In this document: in pieces, positions 35,093 to 43,664 of the stretch | How positions within the stretch are numbered: the stretch's first letter is position 1 | How the letters are laid out: each line of letters opens with the position of its first letter | NCBI GenBank assembly: GCA_024236215.1 | Contig: JACKKX010000003.1 | Coordinates: 1-64,000, forward strand | Length of the DNA: 64,000 bases | Source: Novosphingobium sp. | GTDB lineage: Bacteria; Pseudomonadota; Alphaproteobacteria; Sphingomonadales; Sphingomonadaceae | Reading direction: 5' to 3' | Notes under the pieces: generated by a model | Seen by the model: the letters and a program-made list of their open reading frames with translations, nothing else | Databases searched by the model: none | What the model was told of the DNA's origin: nothing | Program-made: the position numbers and the translations under genes

Positions 35093-37125
35093 CGCGATGG
35101 CTCCGGCCAATCGGGAATCCGCCCGTCGTCAAGCGAATAGCCATAGCGCTCAACCCAGGGCTGAAGGCATTTGAACACGGGCTCGAGGTGGTCGGCGTAA
35201 CGGTGCCAGCGGCCAGCGGCGCGCTTGTAGAGCGGCTCGGTCACCTGCGAATAGCTGGCTGTGCTCACCGTTCCCCGGGCCCGCGCGGCATCGCGATGAT
35301 CGAATTCTTCGCCCGGCCAGGCCAGTTCCAGCCAATCGAACAGCGGCCTCAGTTCTCGGGCAGAGTCTTCCACCAAGCGTTCGTAGACCACCGTGCCGAC
35401 CGGAAGGTTCATGATCTCGCGGCTCTTCTCCCAGTGGGCGAAACTGATGTCGTAAAGCTCGGCCGCATCGCCGAGGTCGAGGAAGTTGGCCATGGCGTTG
35501 TTGATGCGGAAATTGGTCAGGAAGCAGCTCAGCACCACATCGCAGGGGTGCCGCAGCGCCAGGACGAACCGGGCATCCGGAAACAGCCGCCGGATCATCG
35601 CCGCCTTGTTGAGATGGAGCGGGTGCTTATCGACCACCTGGACTCCGTCCAGCGGGCCAGCCTTTTCCGCAACCCGCGCGAAATAGGCCTCGCGCGCCTC
35701 GATCAACTGGGCCTGGCTCAGCCCAGCAAGCGCCTCGATACCGCCCAGTTCGTGCTCTGCCTGGCCGATGAACGGCTCTTCTTCAAGCACCCGCACGCTG
35801 GGATCGGCCATCAGCATGGTATCGAGCAGGGTAGTGCCTGAGCGGGGGAAGCCAAGCAGGAAGATCGGGCTTGGCCGATCGTCTGGCGGCGGCGGCGGGC
35901 TCCACCCCGCGATCCATTCCGGCGAGAGCAGGTCTGCGGCGTGGCTGCACATTTCACGATACAGGCGCGCGCGCTCGATCGGCTGCGAGGGATCCGCCTT
36001 CCAGTGATCGTTCATCGCCACGAACTCGGCGAAGGCTTCATCGTGGCGACCGAGCCGGTCAAGCATGATCCCGCGCAGGTGATGTTTGCGTCCGGGCACG
36101 ATCACATCGCCAGCATCTTCCAGAGCCGCAAAGGCCGCCTCGATCTGGTTGCCGCGTTTGAAGCGCAGCGCCTCGATATAGGACAGGGATTGCGCGTCGG
36201 CCGCATTGGCAAGGGCGCGATCGCGCAGCGGATCGAGCTCCTCCTCGCGGTTCATCCGTTCATAGACCGAAGCCAGCCCGACAAAGGCCGGCCCAAGCGA
36301 TGCGTCCAGCGCCAGGGCCGCTTCAAACGCCGCCTCGGCGATCGCATAATCGTTGCGGCGGGCGGCTTCCTGGCCGTGATCGGACTGGATCGGCGCCGAA
36401 TCCGGGGCGCGGCGCGCGGCTTCGGCAATCGCGGCATAGGCCTCGTCTTCGCGGCCCAGCGCGCGATAGGCTGAGAACAGTGCAAGATGGGGATTTGCAT
36501 CGCCAGGAAAGGCCGCAGCCGCCCCGTTGAGGCAATCGAGCGCCTCGTCGATCCGTCCGGCCTCGAGCAGGGCATTGCCGAGGTTGAGCTGGATCGGTGC
36601 CGAGCCCGGAGCGAGCCGTGCGGCACGGCCCAGCACCTGGGCGGCTTCCTCGTGACGCCCCGCCCCGCTGAGGGCGTTGCCGAGGTTGTTGAGGATCGAG
36701 AAATCGTCTGGCCTGGCTTTCTCCACGATCCGGTAGAGTTCGATCGCACGGTCGAAATCACCGGCTTCCTGGGCCAGGTGGGCCCCGACCCCGGCAATCC
36801 GCAGACCGGTATCGCGCTGCGCGCTGGCGGGATCGCAAAGAGCAAGCGCCTCTGCATTCTCGCCAAGACGCAGCAGCGATTCGGCGAGGTTGGCACGAAT
36901 TGTGAGATCGAAAGGAAATGCGGCGAGCGCTTCGCGCAGCAGGGGCGCCGCCCGGGCGAATTGCCCGCGGTGGAATTCGATCGCACCACCAAGCGCCGCA
37001 ATTCGCGGATCGGCCATTCCGCCCAGCCGTACCCGTTCGACTTGCAAGGCGGCCTGATCGAGCCGCCCCGCGCGCGCCGCCGAGGCAATCTGCTGGAGCT
37101 GTTGGGCGGTATCGGCTTCGGTCAT
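35089..37125 (-). CDS. TPR-sulfotransferase
   Basis: 678 residues. TPR helices fill residues 1 to about 370 (canonical ILNNLGNALSGAGRHEEA and LNLGNALLEAGRIDEA). The sulfotransferase domain begins near 420 with the PAPS-binding loop IFLLGFPRSGTTLLDT. A second phosphate-binding motif is at about 540 (VLALRHPCDVVLSCF), and DKHPLHLNKAAMIRRLFPD lies between. It would transfer sulfate from PAPS to a Tyr, sugar or other hydroxyl. It is the first gene of the three-gene TPR operon, 95 nt after the TonB-dependent receptor, with a terminator in between. It is soluble and has no signal peptide. Confidence 0.92.
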   Translation of the reverse strand: MTEADTAQQLQQIASAARAGRLDQAALQVERVRLGGMADPRIAALGGAIEFHRGQFARAAPLLREALAAFPFDLTIRANLAESLLRLGENAEALALCDPASAQRDTGLRIAGVGAHLAQEAGDFDRAIELYRIVEKARPDDFSILNNLGNALSGAGRHEEAAQVLGRAARLAPGSAPIQLNLGNALLEAGRIDEALDCLNGAAAAFPGDANPHLALFSAYRALGREDEAYAAIAEAARRAPDSAPIQSDHGQEAARRNDYAIAEAAFEAALALDASLGPAFVGLASVYERMNREEELDPLRDRALANAADAQSLSYIEALRFKRGNQIEAAFAALEDAGDVIVPGRKHHLRGIMLDRLGRHDEAFAEFVAMNDHWKADPSQPIERARLYREMCSHAADLLSPEWIAGWSPPPPPDDRPSPIFLLGFPRSGTTLLDTMLMADPSVRVLEEEPFIGQAEHELGGIEALAGLSQAQLIEAREAYFARVAEKAGPLDGVQVVDKHPLHLNKAAMIRRLFPDARFVLALRHPCDVVLSCFLTNFRINNAMANFLDLGDAAELYDISFAHWEKSREIMNLPVGTVVYERLVEDSARELRPLFDWLELAWPGEEFDHRDAARARGTVSTASYSQVTEPLYKRAAGRWHRYADHLEPVFKCLQPWVERYGYSLDDGRIPDWPEPSR

Positions 37126-37157
37126 TTCGGCAATCCCGGGTGGCTGCGCTGGCCCAG

Positions 37158-37197
37158 AAAAAGAAGAGGCGGCGGCCTCCCGGGGGAAGCCGCCGCC
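37158..37197 (-). terminator. Terminator between the receptor gene and the TPR operon
   Basis: On the minus strand GGCGGCGGC pairs with GCCGCCGCC around a loop, then TCTTCTTTTTCT follows. It ends 32 nt before the sulfotransferase ATG. Partial read-through would let the receptor be made in excess over the enzymes. Confidence 0.85.
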
Positions 37198-37220
37198 ATT
37201 CTAGTGGGCAAATTGCCGGA

Positions 37221-40200
37221 TTAGAAGTCCAGCGTGATGCCCGTGTAGATGTACCGGCCGAGCGAATCGTAGGTGCCCGGATAGGTATTGCCGTTGCACA
37301 GCGTGCTGGCGCAACCGCTCTGGCCGAAGTTGCCGCTGCCCGAGTGGACCAGCGGGGGCTCACGATCGAAGATGTTGTTCACACCCAGCTGCCACGAGAA
37401 GTGGCCAGCCAGCTTCGCCGTCAGGTTGAGGTCGAAGTAGTTCTGGGCGGGCAGCTTCGCGGCAAAGTCATAGACATTGCCGTTGAGCGTCGCGCTCGGG
37501 TTGCTGAACTCGGCCTTGACCGAACCGATGTGGCGCCATGCCAGCGACAGACCCAGGCCATTCTTCATGTTGAAGGTGGCGCGGGCCTTGTGGCGCCACT
37601 TGGGAGCCGGAGTGCCGCAGGTCGAGCCATAGTAGCCCGCGCAATCGTAGATCGCGGTGAGGCCATTGTCGGTTTCGAACTTGCTGAGGTAGGTCCCCAT
37701 CATGCTGAGGTTCAGCTTGCCGAGGTTTCCGATCTCGTGCGAGTACGAAGCGCTGACTTCGATACCGCGGGTCTGCACGCCACCAACATTGTGCTGGATG
37801 TCCGTCACATAACCGTTCGAGGTCAGCCACAGCGAGCCGGCCGGGTCGCGATGGACCAGGCCGCATGCGGCGGTGTTGCCACCGACGCAGGCGCTGAGGA
37901 TCGCGTCGGCGCCATAGCGCTGGATCGCATCGGTGATCTTGATGTCGAACCAGTCAACCGAAAGCGAGAGGCTGGGCACCATCGAGGGCTGGATCACAAC
38001 ACCAATCGTCTTGGTGTTGGCCTTTTCCGGCAGCAGGTTGGGGTTGCCGCCCAGCAGACCGTTGTACTGCGCCGCCGGGTTGGCGGTCACACCCTGGTTC
38101 ACACCGAGACCCTGCGCAACGCAGCCCGCGGGCTGGGTTGTGTTGCCGGCGCAGGGATCGCTGCCACCGTCGAGGCCGACGAACTGCGGCGAGAACAGCT
38201 CCTGGATGTTCGGCACGCGAACCGCATGGTTGTAGGTCGCGCGCAGACGGATGTCGCGGATCGGAGCGAACTCGATTTCCGCCTTCCAGGTGTCGGTGTT
38301 GACGTTGCGGCCGTTCGAAATCGCATAGTGCGAATAGCGATAGGCGCCGTTGAGCGACAGATCGTAGACCGGGCCATCCTGAATGATCGGGATGTTGATT
38401 TCGCCCAGCGCTTCGGTGACCTTGTAGCTACCCGAAACATCGAGCGTCGGGGCGCCCTGACCTGCCAGATCGCCGGTCTGGAAGGCGTTGTCCGCCTCAA
38501 GCTGCAGCGAATCCTGACGGTATTCGAAGCCCAGCGCGATGCTGACGCCATCGCTCGCCGAAGGGAACTTCAGGCCATACTCACCGAGCAGACCGGTGAG
38601 GCTGGCGCTGATCACCTGCTGCGAGGTGCGCCCCTTGAGGAAGCCCCTGCCATCGACATAGGCGAGAGCCGCTGCCGAAGGCGTGCCGCCGAACAGGTCA
38701 TAAGGTACGCAGTTGGGATCCTGACCGGTCGCCGTTACGCGGCAGACCACCTTCTTGCCCGCCGAATTGGTGATGAAGTTCGCGCCGGTATAGGTGCTCG
38801 GCGCGAGGACCGCGTCGAGGGCATTGGTCAGACGCGAAACCGAGAACTCGTTGGAATAGACCTGCGAGTAATTGGTCCGGCCATACTGATAGTAAGCGTC
38901 GTACGACCAGGCCTTGCCCAGCTCGCCGCGCGAACCGATCACGGTGCGGAACGCGGTGTGCTGCAGGTCGTTGATACGCGGACCGCCCTCGACGTTGCGG
39001 CGCAGGACCTGGAAGAAGGCCTTGTTGTAGGTGCCGCCGGTAACCGGGTCGAGGAAATTGATGGCCGGCGCGCCCGGGGTCGGGTTGTAACCGGCGTTCT
39101 GCGCGGTCGGGAAGGTGCCGATGAAGCCGTTGATGTAGTTCGACGACTGGCAGATCTGCGCCTTCTGCGAAACCGACATCAGCGGGTTGTCGCAGTTGAT
39201 GGTCAGCGTGTTGCCAAAGTCACCCGAAGGGGCGATCTGGGCGATCGTCTGATCGTCCATGAACATGAATTCCATGTACGGATGGATCGCCGGGCTGATT
39301 TCGTAGTCGGCAAAGACGCCGCCGGTGTAACGCTCATCGGGACGCTGGAAATAGTTCAGCGGCGCGAAGTTGTAGCGGTTGAGCGTGCCCTGGGTCAGCG
39401 TGCCCGGGCCAAGCGCCCCGACGGTCGACGAGGTCGTGCTCGAAACGAAGTAGAACGCGGTGCCGGTGGCCGAAGTGGCCGAACCGCCGCACTGCAGCGG
39501 CGAATTGGGCGTGAAGCCATTCGCGCGGCCATCGTTCACCTGGATGGTGCAGTCCGAATAGTCGCGGTTGCTCTGCAGCACCGGGTTGACCTTGCGATAG
39601 CCGACATAGGCCATGAAGTGGCCGTTGCCATCATCGAAGTTCGATCCGAACGAGATCGTCGTGTCGAAATCGCCGCCATCAGCCACGCTGCCCTTGGGAT
39701 AGTTGTAACCCTTGAAGCCGGCCGCCGCGCGCGCATCGAGCAGCGGGGTGATCACCTTGTTGCGGTTGTTGTGCTGATAGAACGAATAGTTCGTATCGAT
39801 CCGGAAACCGCTGAAATCGTTGTCCATGATGAAGTTGACAACGCCCGAGACCGCGTCGGCGCCGTAGGTCGCCGAAGCGCCACCGGTCAGCACGTCGACG
39901 CGCTTGACCAGCGAGGCCGGGATGAAGTTCAAGTCAGCAGCAGACGAGGTGCTGTTGGGATCGCCGGTCATCAGGCGGCGACCGTTGATCAGCACCAGGG
40001 TGCGCGACGAACCAAGCCCGCGAAGGTCAACCGTGGCGGTACCCGTGGCACCGTTCGACAGGGTCGAAGATTGCGCGGCGAAAACCGAAGGCAGCGAGTT
40101 GAGCAGGTCTTCGGTCTTGGTCGTGCCGGTTAGCTTGATTTCTTCCTGCGACACGGCCGTGACCGGCGCTGCCGCCGTCAGGTTCGGATTATTGATGCGC

Positions 40201-40355
40201 GTGCCGGTAACGACGATGACCGCGCCGCTGTCGGCAGCTTCATCGGCATCCTGCGCGAACGCGGGCGTGGCGAGCAGCGAAACACCTATCGCGATCGGCG
40301 CTACGCTGGACTTGAGCTTGTTGAAGTGAGTCACGGATGTCAGTCCCTCATTCAT
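37221..40355 (-). CDS. TonB-dependent outer-membrane receptor
   Basis: 1044 residues from the ATG at 40355. A GTG at 40334, preceded by GAGGGA, is a good alternative, and the extra upstream frame to 40532 lacks export features. The signal peptide ends in LATPAFAQD. The plug domain follows: IVVTGTRINNPNLTAAAPV, DLLNSLPSVFAAQSS, ATVDLRGLGSSRTLVLINGR, VKRVDVLTGGASATYGADAVSGVVNFIM. A 22-strand-type barrel ends in Phe (YTGITLDF), with pairs of Cys in extracellular-like loops. It is a large sphingomonad-type receptor of unknown substrate. The neighbouring peptide- or protein-modifying enzymes hint at a peptide or glycopeptide ligand, but that is inference. Confidence 0.93.
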   Translation of the reverse strand: MNEGLTSVTHFNKLKSSVAPIAIGVSLLATPAFAQDADEAADSGAVIVVTGTRINNPNLTAAAPVTAVSQEEIKLTGTTKTEDLLNSLPSVFAAQSSTLSNGATGTATVDLRGLGSSRTLVLINGRRLMTGDPNSTSSAADLNFIPASLVKRVDVLTGGASATYGADAVSGVVNFIMDNDFSGFRIDTNYSFYQHNNRNKVITPLLDARAAAGFKGYNYPKGSVADGGDFDTTISFGSNFDDGNGHFMAYVGYRKVNPVLQSNRDYSDCTIQVNDGRANGFTPNSPLQCGGSATSATGTAFYFVSSTTSSTVGALGPGTLTQGTLNRYNFAPLNYFQRPDERYTGGVFADYEISPAIHPYMEFMFMDDQTIAQIAPSGDFGNTLTINCDNPLMSVSQKAQICQSSNYINGFIGTFPTAQNAGYNPTPGAPAINFLDPVTGGTYNKAFFQVLRRNVEGGPRINDLQHTAFRTVIGSRGELGKAWSYDAYYQYGRTNYSQVYSNEFSVSRLTNALDAVLAPSTYTGANFITNSAGKKVVCRVTATGQDPNCVPYDLFGGTPSAAALAYVDGRGFLKGRTSQQVISASLTGLLGEYGLKFPSASDGVSIALGFEYRQDSLQLEADNAFQTGDLAGQGAPTLDVSGSYKVTEALGEINIPIIQDGPVYDLSLNGAYRYSHYAISNGRNVNTDTWKAEIEFAPIRDIRLRATYNHAVRVPNIQELFSPQFVGLDGGSDPCAGNTTQPAGCVAQGLGVNQGVTANPAAQYNGLLGGNPNLLPEKANTKTIGVVIQPSMVPSLSLSVDWFDIKITDAIQRYGADAILSACVGGNTAACGLVHRDPAGSLWLTSNGYVTDIQHNVGGVQTRGIEVSASYSHEIGNLGKLNLSMMGTYLSKFETDNGLTAIYDCAGYYGSTCGTPAPKWRHKARATFNMKNGLGLSLAWRHIGSVKAEFSNPSATLNGNVYDFAAKLPAQNYFDLNLTAKLAGHFSWQLGVNNIFDREPPLVHSGSGNFGQSGCASTLCNGNTYPGTYDSLGRYIYTGITLDF

Positions 40356-40519
40356 GTGGTCGACAGCATGCCGACCATAAGATTGTGCGCAAACACCAAA
40401 TGTGCGCCCGAAGCGCACGGTTTCCGCATGGGTGCGGCGATGGTCGCTCCATGCCAAGCTGTAAAGCGTGGTGCACGTCGCTTGCGCCTTTTGGCCGGGC
40501 ACTGTAGCCAATATGCAAC

Positions 40520-40575
40520 GCAACTTTGACACAGCCTGTCAGACTCGAAAACAGGCCGCGAGGCAGCAAAGTTGC
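40520..40575. repeat. Inverted repeat in the receptor's upstream region
   Basis: GCAACTTTG (40520-40528) pairs with CAAAGTTGC (40567-40575). Inside it GCCTG (40534-40538) pairs with CAGGC (40552-40556). It lies between the divergent receptor and the gene at 40607, so it may be an operator or a structured leader of the receptor mRNA. Confidence 0.45.
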
Positions 40576-40606
40576 TTCTTGATGTTAACGAAAGGCATCA
40601 AACGTC

Positions 40607-41158
40607 ATGCGTGCGCAATTTTGTGTCAAAAAATTTGCCGTCCTGGCAATTTTGGTCCTTTTGGCCGGACCCGCGATCGCCCGGAAATCCGCCGAGACCG
40701 TGCCGGAACAACCCGAGGCCTTTCGCCAACTGCTCGAGTGCCGCTCGCTGACCGATGCTGCGCAGCGGCTCGTCTGCTACGATGCGAAGGCTGCGACGCT
40801 CGATGCGGCCACCCAATCGCGCGAAATCGTGATTACCGATCGGGCGCACATGCAGGAGGCGCGTCGCGGACTGTTTGGCTTCGCCGCGCCGCTTGGGCGG
40901 ATGTTCGGGATCGGCGGCGATGACGATGCCAACGAGATCAAGCAGATCGACACCACCGTTACCGAGGTTCGCGCAATCGCCGATGGCCGCTGGCGGATCA
41001 CTTTTGCCGAGGGCGGAACCTGGGAGCAGACCGACACCAAGAACTTCCCGATGTCGCCCAAGGTGGGGCGCAAGGCCAGGATTTCGCGCGGGGTATTGGG
41101 CAGCTACTTCGTCAGCGTCGATGGCATGCCGGGGATCAAGTTTCGCCGGGTCGAATAG
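40607..41158 (+). CDS. Exported hypothetical protein with C...CYD motif
   Basis: 183 residues. A signal peptide (FAVLAILVLLAGPAIA) is followed by LLECRSLTDAAQRLVCYDAK, a short two-Cys motif found in several unrelated periplasmic proteins. A Gly-rich middle (FGFAAPLGRMFGIGGDDD) and a C-terminal beta domain (VTEVRAIADGRWRITFAEGGTWEQTD; ARISRGVLGSYFVSVDG) complete it. I do not recognise a family with a known role. It is transcribed away from the receptor and converges on the M23 gene 12 nt away. Confidence 0.65.
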   Translation: MRAQFCVKKFAVLAILVLLAGPAIARKSAETVPEQPEAFRQLLECRSLTDAAQRLVCYDAKAATLDAATQSREIVITDRAHMQEARRGLFGFAAPLGRMFGIGGDDDANEIKQIDTTVTEVRAIADGRWRITFAEGGTWEQTDTKNFPMSPKVGRKARISRGVLGSYFVSVDGMPGIKFRRVE

Positions 41159-41170
41159 GGCCGTCCGCGA

Positions 41171-42046
41171 CTATTTCCCGGGCATGGCCCCGGCGAACAG
41201 CGACGGATCGAGCCGCGCGTCGCGCCATTTGATCGACCAGTGCAGGTGCGGGCCGGTCGCGCGCCCGGTCATCCCGATGTTGCCGATGTACTGCCCCTGG
41301 CGCACCACATCGCCCACCTTCACGGCCAGCTTCGAGCAGTGCAGGAAGGCCGAGTTGAGCCCCATCCCGTGATCGATCATCAGCAGCCGTCCTTCGAGCG
41401 AAAAGGGGCTTTCGGCGGCCAGGATCACCACCCCGTCGGCCGGGGCGACGAAGGGCGTGCCGCTGGCGCCGGTGGCGATGTCCATGCCCGAATGGTAGCT
41501 GCCCGGGGTGCCATTGTAGATCCGCTGTGATCCGAAGCGCCCCGAAAGTCTTCCGTGCACCGGCCAGATGAATTTCTGGCGCCAACCCTCGACCGGATGA
41601 TCGGTGCGCCGGGCGGCGTTGATCTGGGCCAGCTCGCCCTCGCGCCGCTTCTGATATTCGGGGTTTGGCGGGGTGCCCGGCTTGGGCCCGATCGGGATAT
41701 GTTCGATCTGCCAGGCGCGCGGGGCAATCGTCAGTTCGCGCTCCACTACGCGGCCCCCGGCCAGCGTGGCGGAAAGCACCGGTTTGCCCGGCGCGTCGCG
41801 ATCGAAGGCGATGAAGAAGCGGCCATCGGGCGCCACCGGCACGTCCTTGCCCGCAAAACTGATCCGGGTTCCGGCAGGAGCCGATCCACGCGCCCAGCCG
41901 CCCTGGGTCAATTCGCCGGCCAGCGCGAAATCCGGCGCGGACGAAGCGCCCAGTGCCTCGGCCGCACGGGCGGCGATTCCGCTTGCCCACAGGCCGCCAC
42001 AGGCGAGCCCGGCAACACCCGCTGCAATCAGAACCCGGCGCATCAT
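41171..42046 (-). CDS. M23 family metallopeptidase (LytM-type)
   Basis: 291 residues with a signal peptide. The C-terminal peptidase M23 domain holds the zinc ligands: His and Asp in SYHSGMDIA, and the HLHW motif in ATGPHLHWSIKW. GTPFVAPADGVVILA and GMGLNSAFLHCSKL are typical of the LytM fold. All ligands are present, so it should be an active endopeptidase on peptidoglycan cross-links in the periplasm. The start ATG overlaps the stop of the DUF2093 gene as ATGA. The second ATG one codon later is equally possible. Confidence 0.92.
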   Translation of the reverse strand: MMRRVLIAAGVAGLACGGLWASGIAARAAEALGASSAPDFALAGELTQGGWARGSAPAGTRISFAGKDVPVAPDGRFFIAFDRDAPGKPVLSATLAGGRVVERELTIAPRAWQIEHIPIGPKPGTPPNPEYQKRREGELAQINAARRTDHPVEGWRQKFIWPVHGRLSGRFGSQRIYNGTPGSYHSGMDIATGASGTPFVAPADGVVILAAESPFSLEGRLLMIDHGMGLNSAFLHCSKLAVKVGDVVRQGQYIGNIGMTGRATGPHLHWSIKWRDARLDPSLFAGAMPGK

Positions 42047-42246
42047 GCGCCGCCGGTCAGGCGCTTCGTCGCCTCGGCCGGACCGGCATAGGCCTCCTGC
42101 CGCTCAACGCTCCAGTAGCGCAGTGCCTCAAGCGGGATTTCCGCCGCGCTGACTGCGCAGACCACATGGTTGCCCGGTTTGAGCACGCGAAAGCCGTTGG
42201 GCTGGTAAAGCAGGGTAGCGGCGCGGTCGGCGGAGTTCATCAACAT
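42043..42246 (-). CDS. DUF2093 domain protein
   Basis: 67 residues; YQPNGFRVLKPGNHVVCAVSAAEIPLEALRYW (given only to identify: key parts are YQPNGFRVL, GNHVVCAV and IPLEALRYW) is the DUF2093 signature. The family is small, cytoplasmic and of unknown function. It is coupled by ATGA to the M23 endopeptidase and has a well-formed promoter whose -10 lies 6 nt before its ATG. Confidence 0.85.
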   Translation of the reverse strand: MLMNSADRAATLLYQPNGFRVLKPGNHVVCAVSAAEIPLEALRYWSVERQEAYAGPAEATKRLTGGA

Positions 42247-42281
42247 GGCCCCGTCTTAGCCCAGGCTGGCTTTCAGAGCAA
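42247..42281 (-). promoter_or_regulatory. Leaderless-type promoter of the DUF2093-M23 pair
   Basis: On the minus strand TTGCTC (42281-42276), 17-nt spacer, TAAGAC (42258-42253), then exactly 6 nt to the ATG at 42246. The -35 lies inside the 3' end of xseA. No ribosome binding site fits between -10 and ATG. Confidence 0.5.
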
Positions 42282-43664
42282 TTTGCCCTGCTCGGGCGAT
42301 GGCGGCTTGGCCCTGGGCGAAGCACGCCTGGGCGTGTCCCCGGCTGGCACCGCCGCCAGATCGCCATCGCGGAAGTGGAGCAGCAGCGCGGTCTCCCCGG
42401 CGGCGGCGGCGCGGCTGACCAGGGTTCTCCCGTCGCTACCGGTGACCCGCACATAGCCGCGCTGTAGCACCCGGTCGGGATCGAGCGAGAGGGCAAGGCG
42501 CGCCAGCGCTTCGAGCCGGTCGCGCGCTCTTGCCAGCCGCACGGAAAGCAGCGGCAGCGAAAGCCGCCCCGCCACCTTCTGCAACTCGGCCCGCGCGACA
42601 TGGGTGCGCTCGCCCAGGGCGCGCCGCAACCGCTCGGCCAGCTCGTCGAGCCGCTGCGCGTGCGGCGCGATCAGCTCCTGCGGGGCGGGCAGCCGCTCGG
42701 CGCGCACCGCCAGCCGCTCGCGCCCGAGCTGCAAGGGCCGGGTGGCGGCGCGGCGCTGGCGCAGGCCCAGTTCGCTCAGCTGCGCGTGCAGCTCCTCGCG
42801 CACCGGCACGGCCAGCTCGGCGGCGGCGGTCGGGGTCGGCGCGCGCAGGTCGGCGGCGAAATCGGCCAGGGTAGTATCGGTTTCGTGCCCCACCGCCGAG
42901 ATCACCGGGATCGTGCTGGCGGCGATCGCGCGCACCACGGCCTCCTCGTTGAAGGCCCACAGATCCTCGATCGAGCCGCCCCCGCGCGCGACGATCACCA
43001 CATCGGGGCGCGGCACCGGCCCGCCCGGGGGCAGGGCGGAAAACCCGCGCAGCGCTGCGGCGACCTGCTCGGCCGCGCCCTGGCCCTGGACCAGCACCGG
43101 CCAGACCAGCACATGGCTGGGAAAGCGATCGGCCAGACGGTGGAGAATATCGCGAATCACCGCTCCGGTGGGGGAAGTGACCACCCCGATCACGCCCGGA
43201 AGGAACGGCAGACGCCGCTTGTGCGCGGGATCGAACAGCCCCTCGGCCTCTAGCCGGGCCTTGGTCTTTGCGAGCAGAGCGAGCAGCGCGCCCTCGCCCG
43301 CGACTTCCATCCGCTCGACCACCATCTGGTAATTCGAGCGCCCCGGATAGGTGGTGAGCTTGCCGGTGGCGATCACCTCAAACCCGTCTTCCGGTTGGAA
43401 GGCGAGGCGCTGGGTGGTTCCCCGCCACATCACCGCATCGAGCCGCGCGTTCTCGTCCTTGAGCGCCATATAGATATGGCCCGAGGCCGCGCGCTTGACC
43501 CCCGAAAGCTCGCCCCGCACCCGCACGAAGCCGAAACGGTCCTCAACCGTGCGCTTGAGCAGCGCGGAAATCTCGCTGACGGAGAGCGCTGCGGCGTTGT
43601 CCCCGGCGGAGTCCTTCGCTACCAGCCCGGCGGGTCGATCATCGGAATAGGGCGGCGAGGGCAT
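42273..43664 (-). CDS. xseA: Exodeoxyribonuclease VII large subunit
   Basis: 463 residues, the normal size. XseA with XseB degrades single-stranded DNA in both directions. The OB-fold ([20 protein letters not shown]...[21 protein letters not shown]) is followed by the catalytic domain with [42 protein letters not shown] and [21 protein letters not shown] long Arg/Ala-rich coiled coil and the C-terminal [10 protein letters not shown] follow. The ATG at 43664 has AGGA 5 nt before it and overlaps the purD start codon on the other strand. Confidence 0.96.
   Translation of the reverse strand: MPSPPYSDDRPAGLVAKDSAGDNAAALSVSEISALLKRTVEDRFGFVRVRGELSGVKRAASGHIYMALKDENARLDAVMWRGTTQRLAFQPEDGFEVIATGKLTTYPGRSNYQMVVERMEVAGEGALLALLAKTKARLEAEGLFDPAHKRRLPFLPGVIGVVTSPTGAVIRDILHRLADRFPSHVLVWPVLVQGQGAAEQVAAALRGFSALPPGGPVPRPDVVIVARGGGSIEDLWAFNEEAVVRAIAASTIPVISAVGHETDTTLADFAADLRAPTPTAAAELAVPVREELHAQLSELGLRQRRAATRPLQLGRERLAVRAERLPAPQELIAPHAQRLDELAERLRRALGERTHVARAELQKVAGRLSLPLLSVRLARARDRLEALARLALSLDPDRVLQRGYVRVTGSDGRTLVSRAAAAGETALLLHFRDGDLAAVPAGDTPRRASPRAKPPSPEQGKLL

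Noticed and set aside
36918-40133. Plus-strand frame of about 1071 codons opposite the receptor gene
   Set aside because: It is a shadow of the receptor's codon bias. The minus strand has a complete signal, plug and barrel.
40356-40532. N-terminal extension of the TonB receptor up to 40532
   Set aside because: The extra residues are not signal-like and would bury the true signal peptide. The start at 40355 or 40334 fits.
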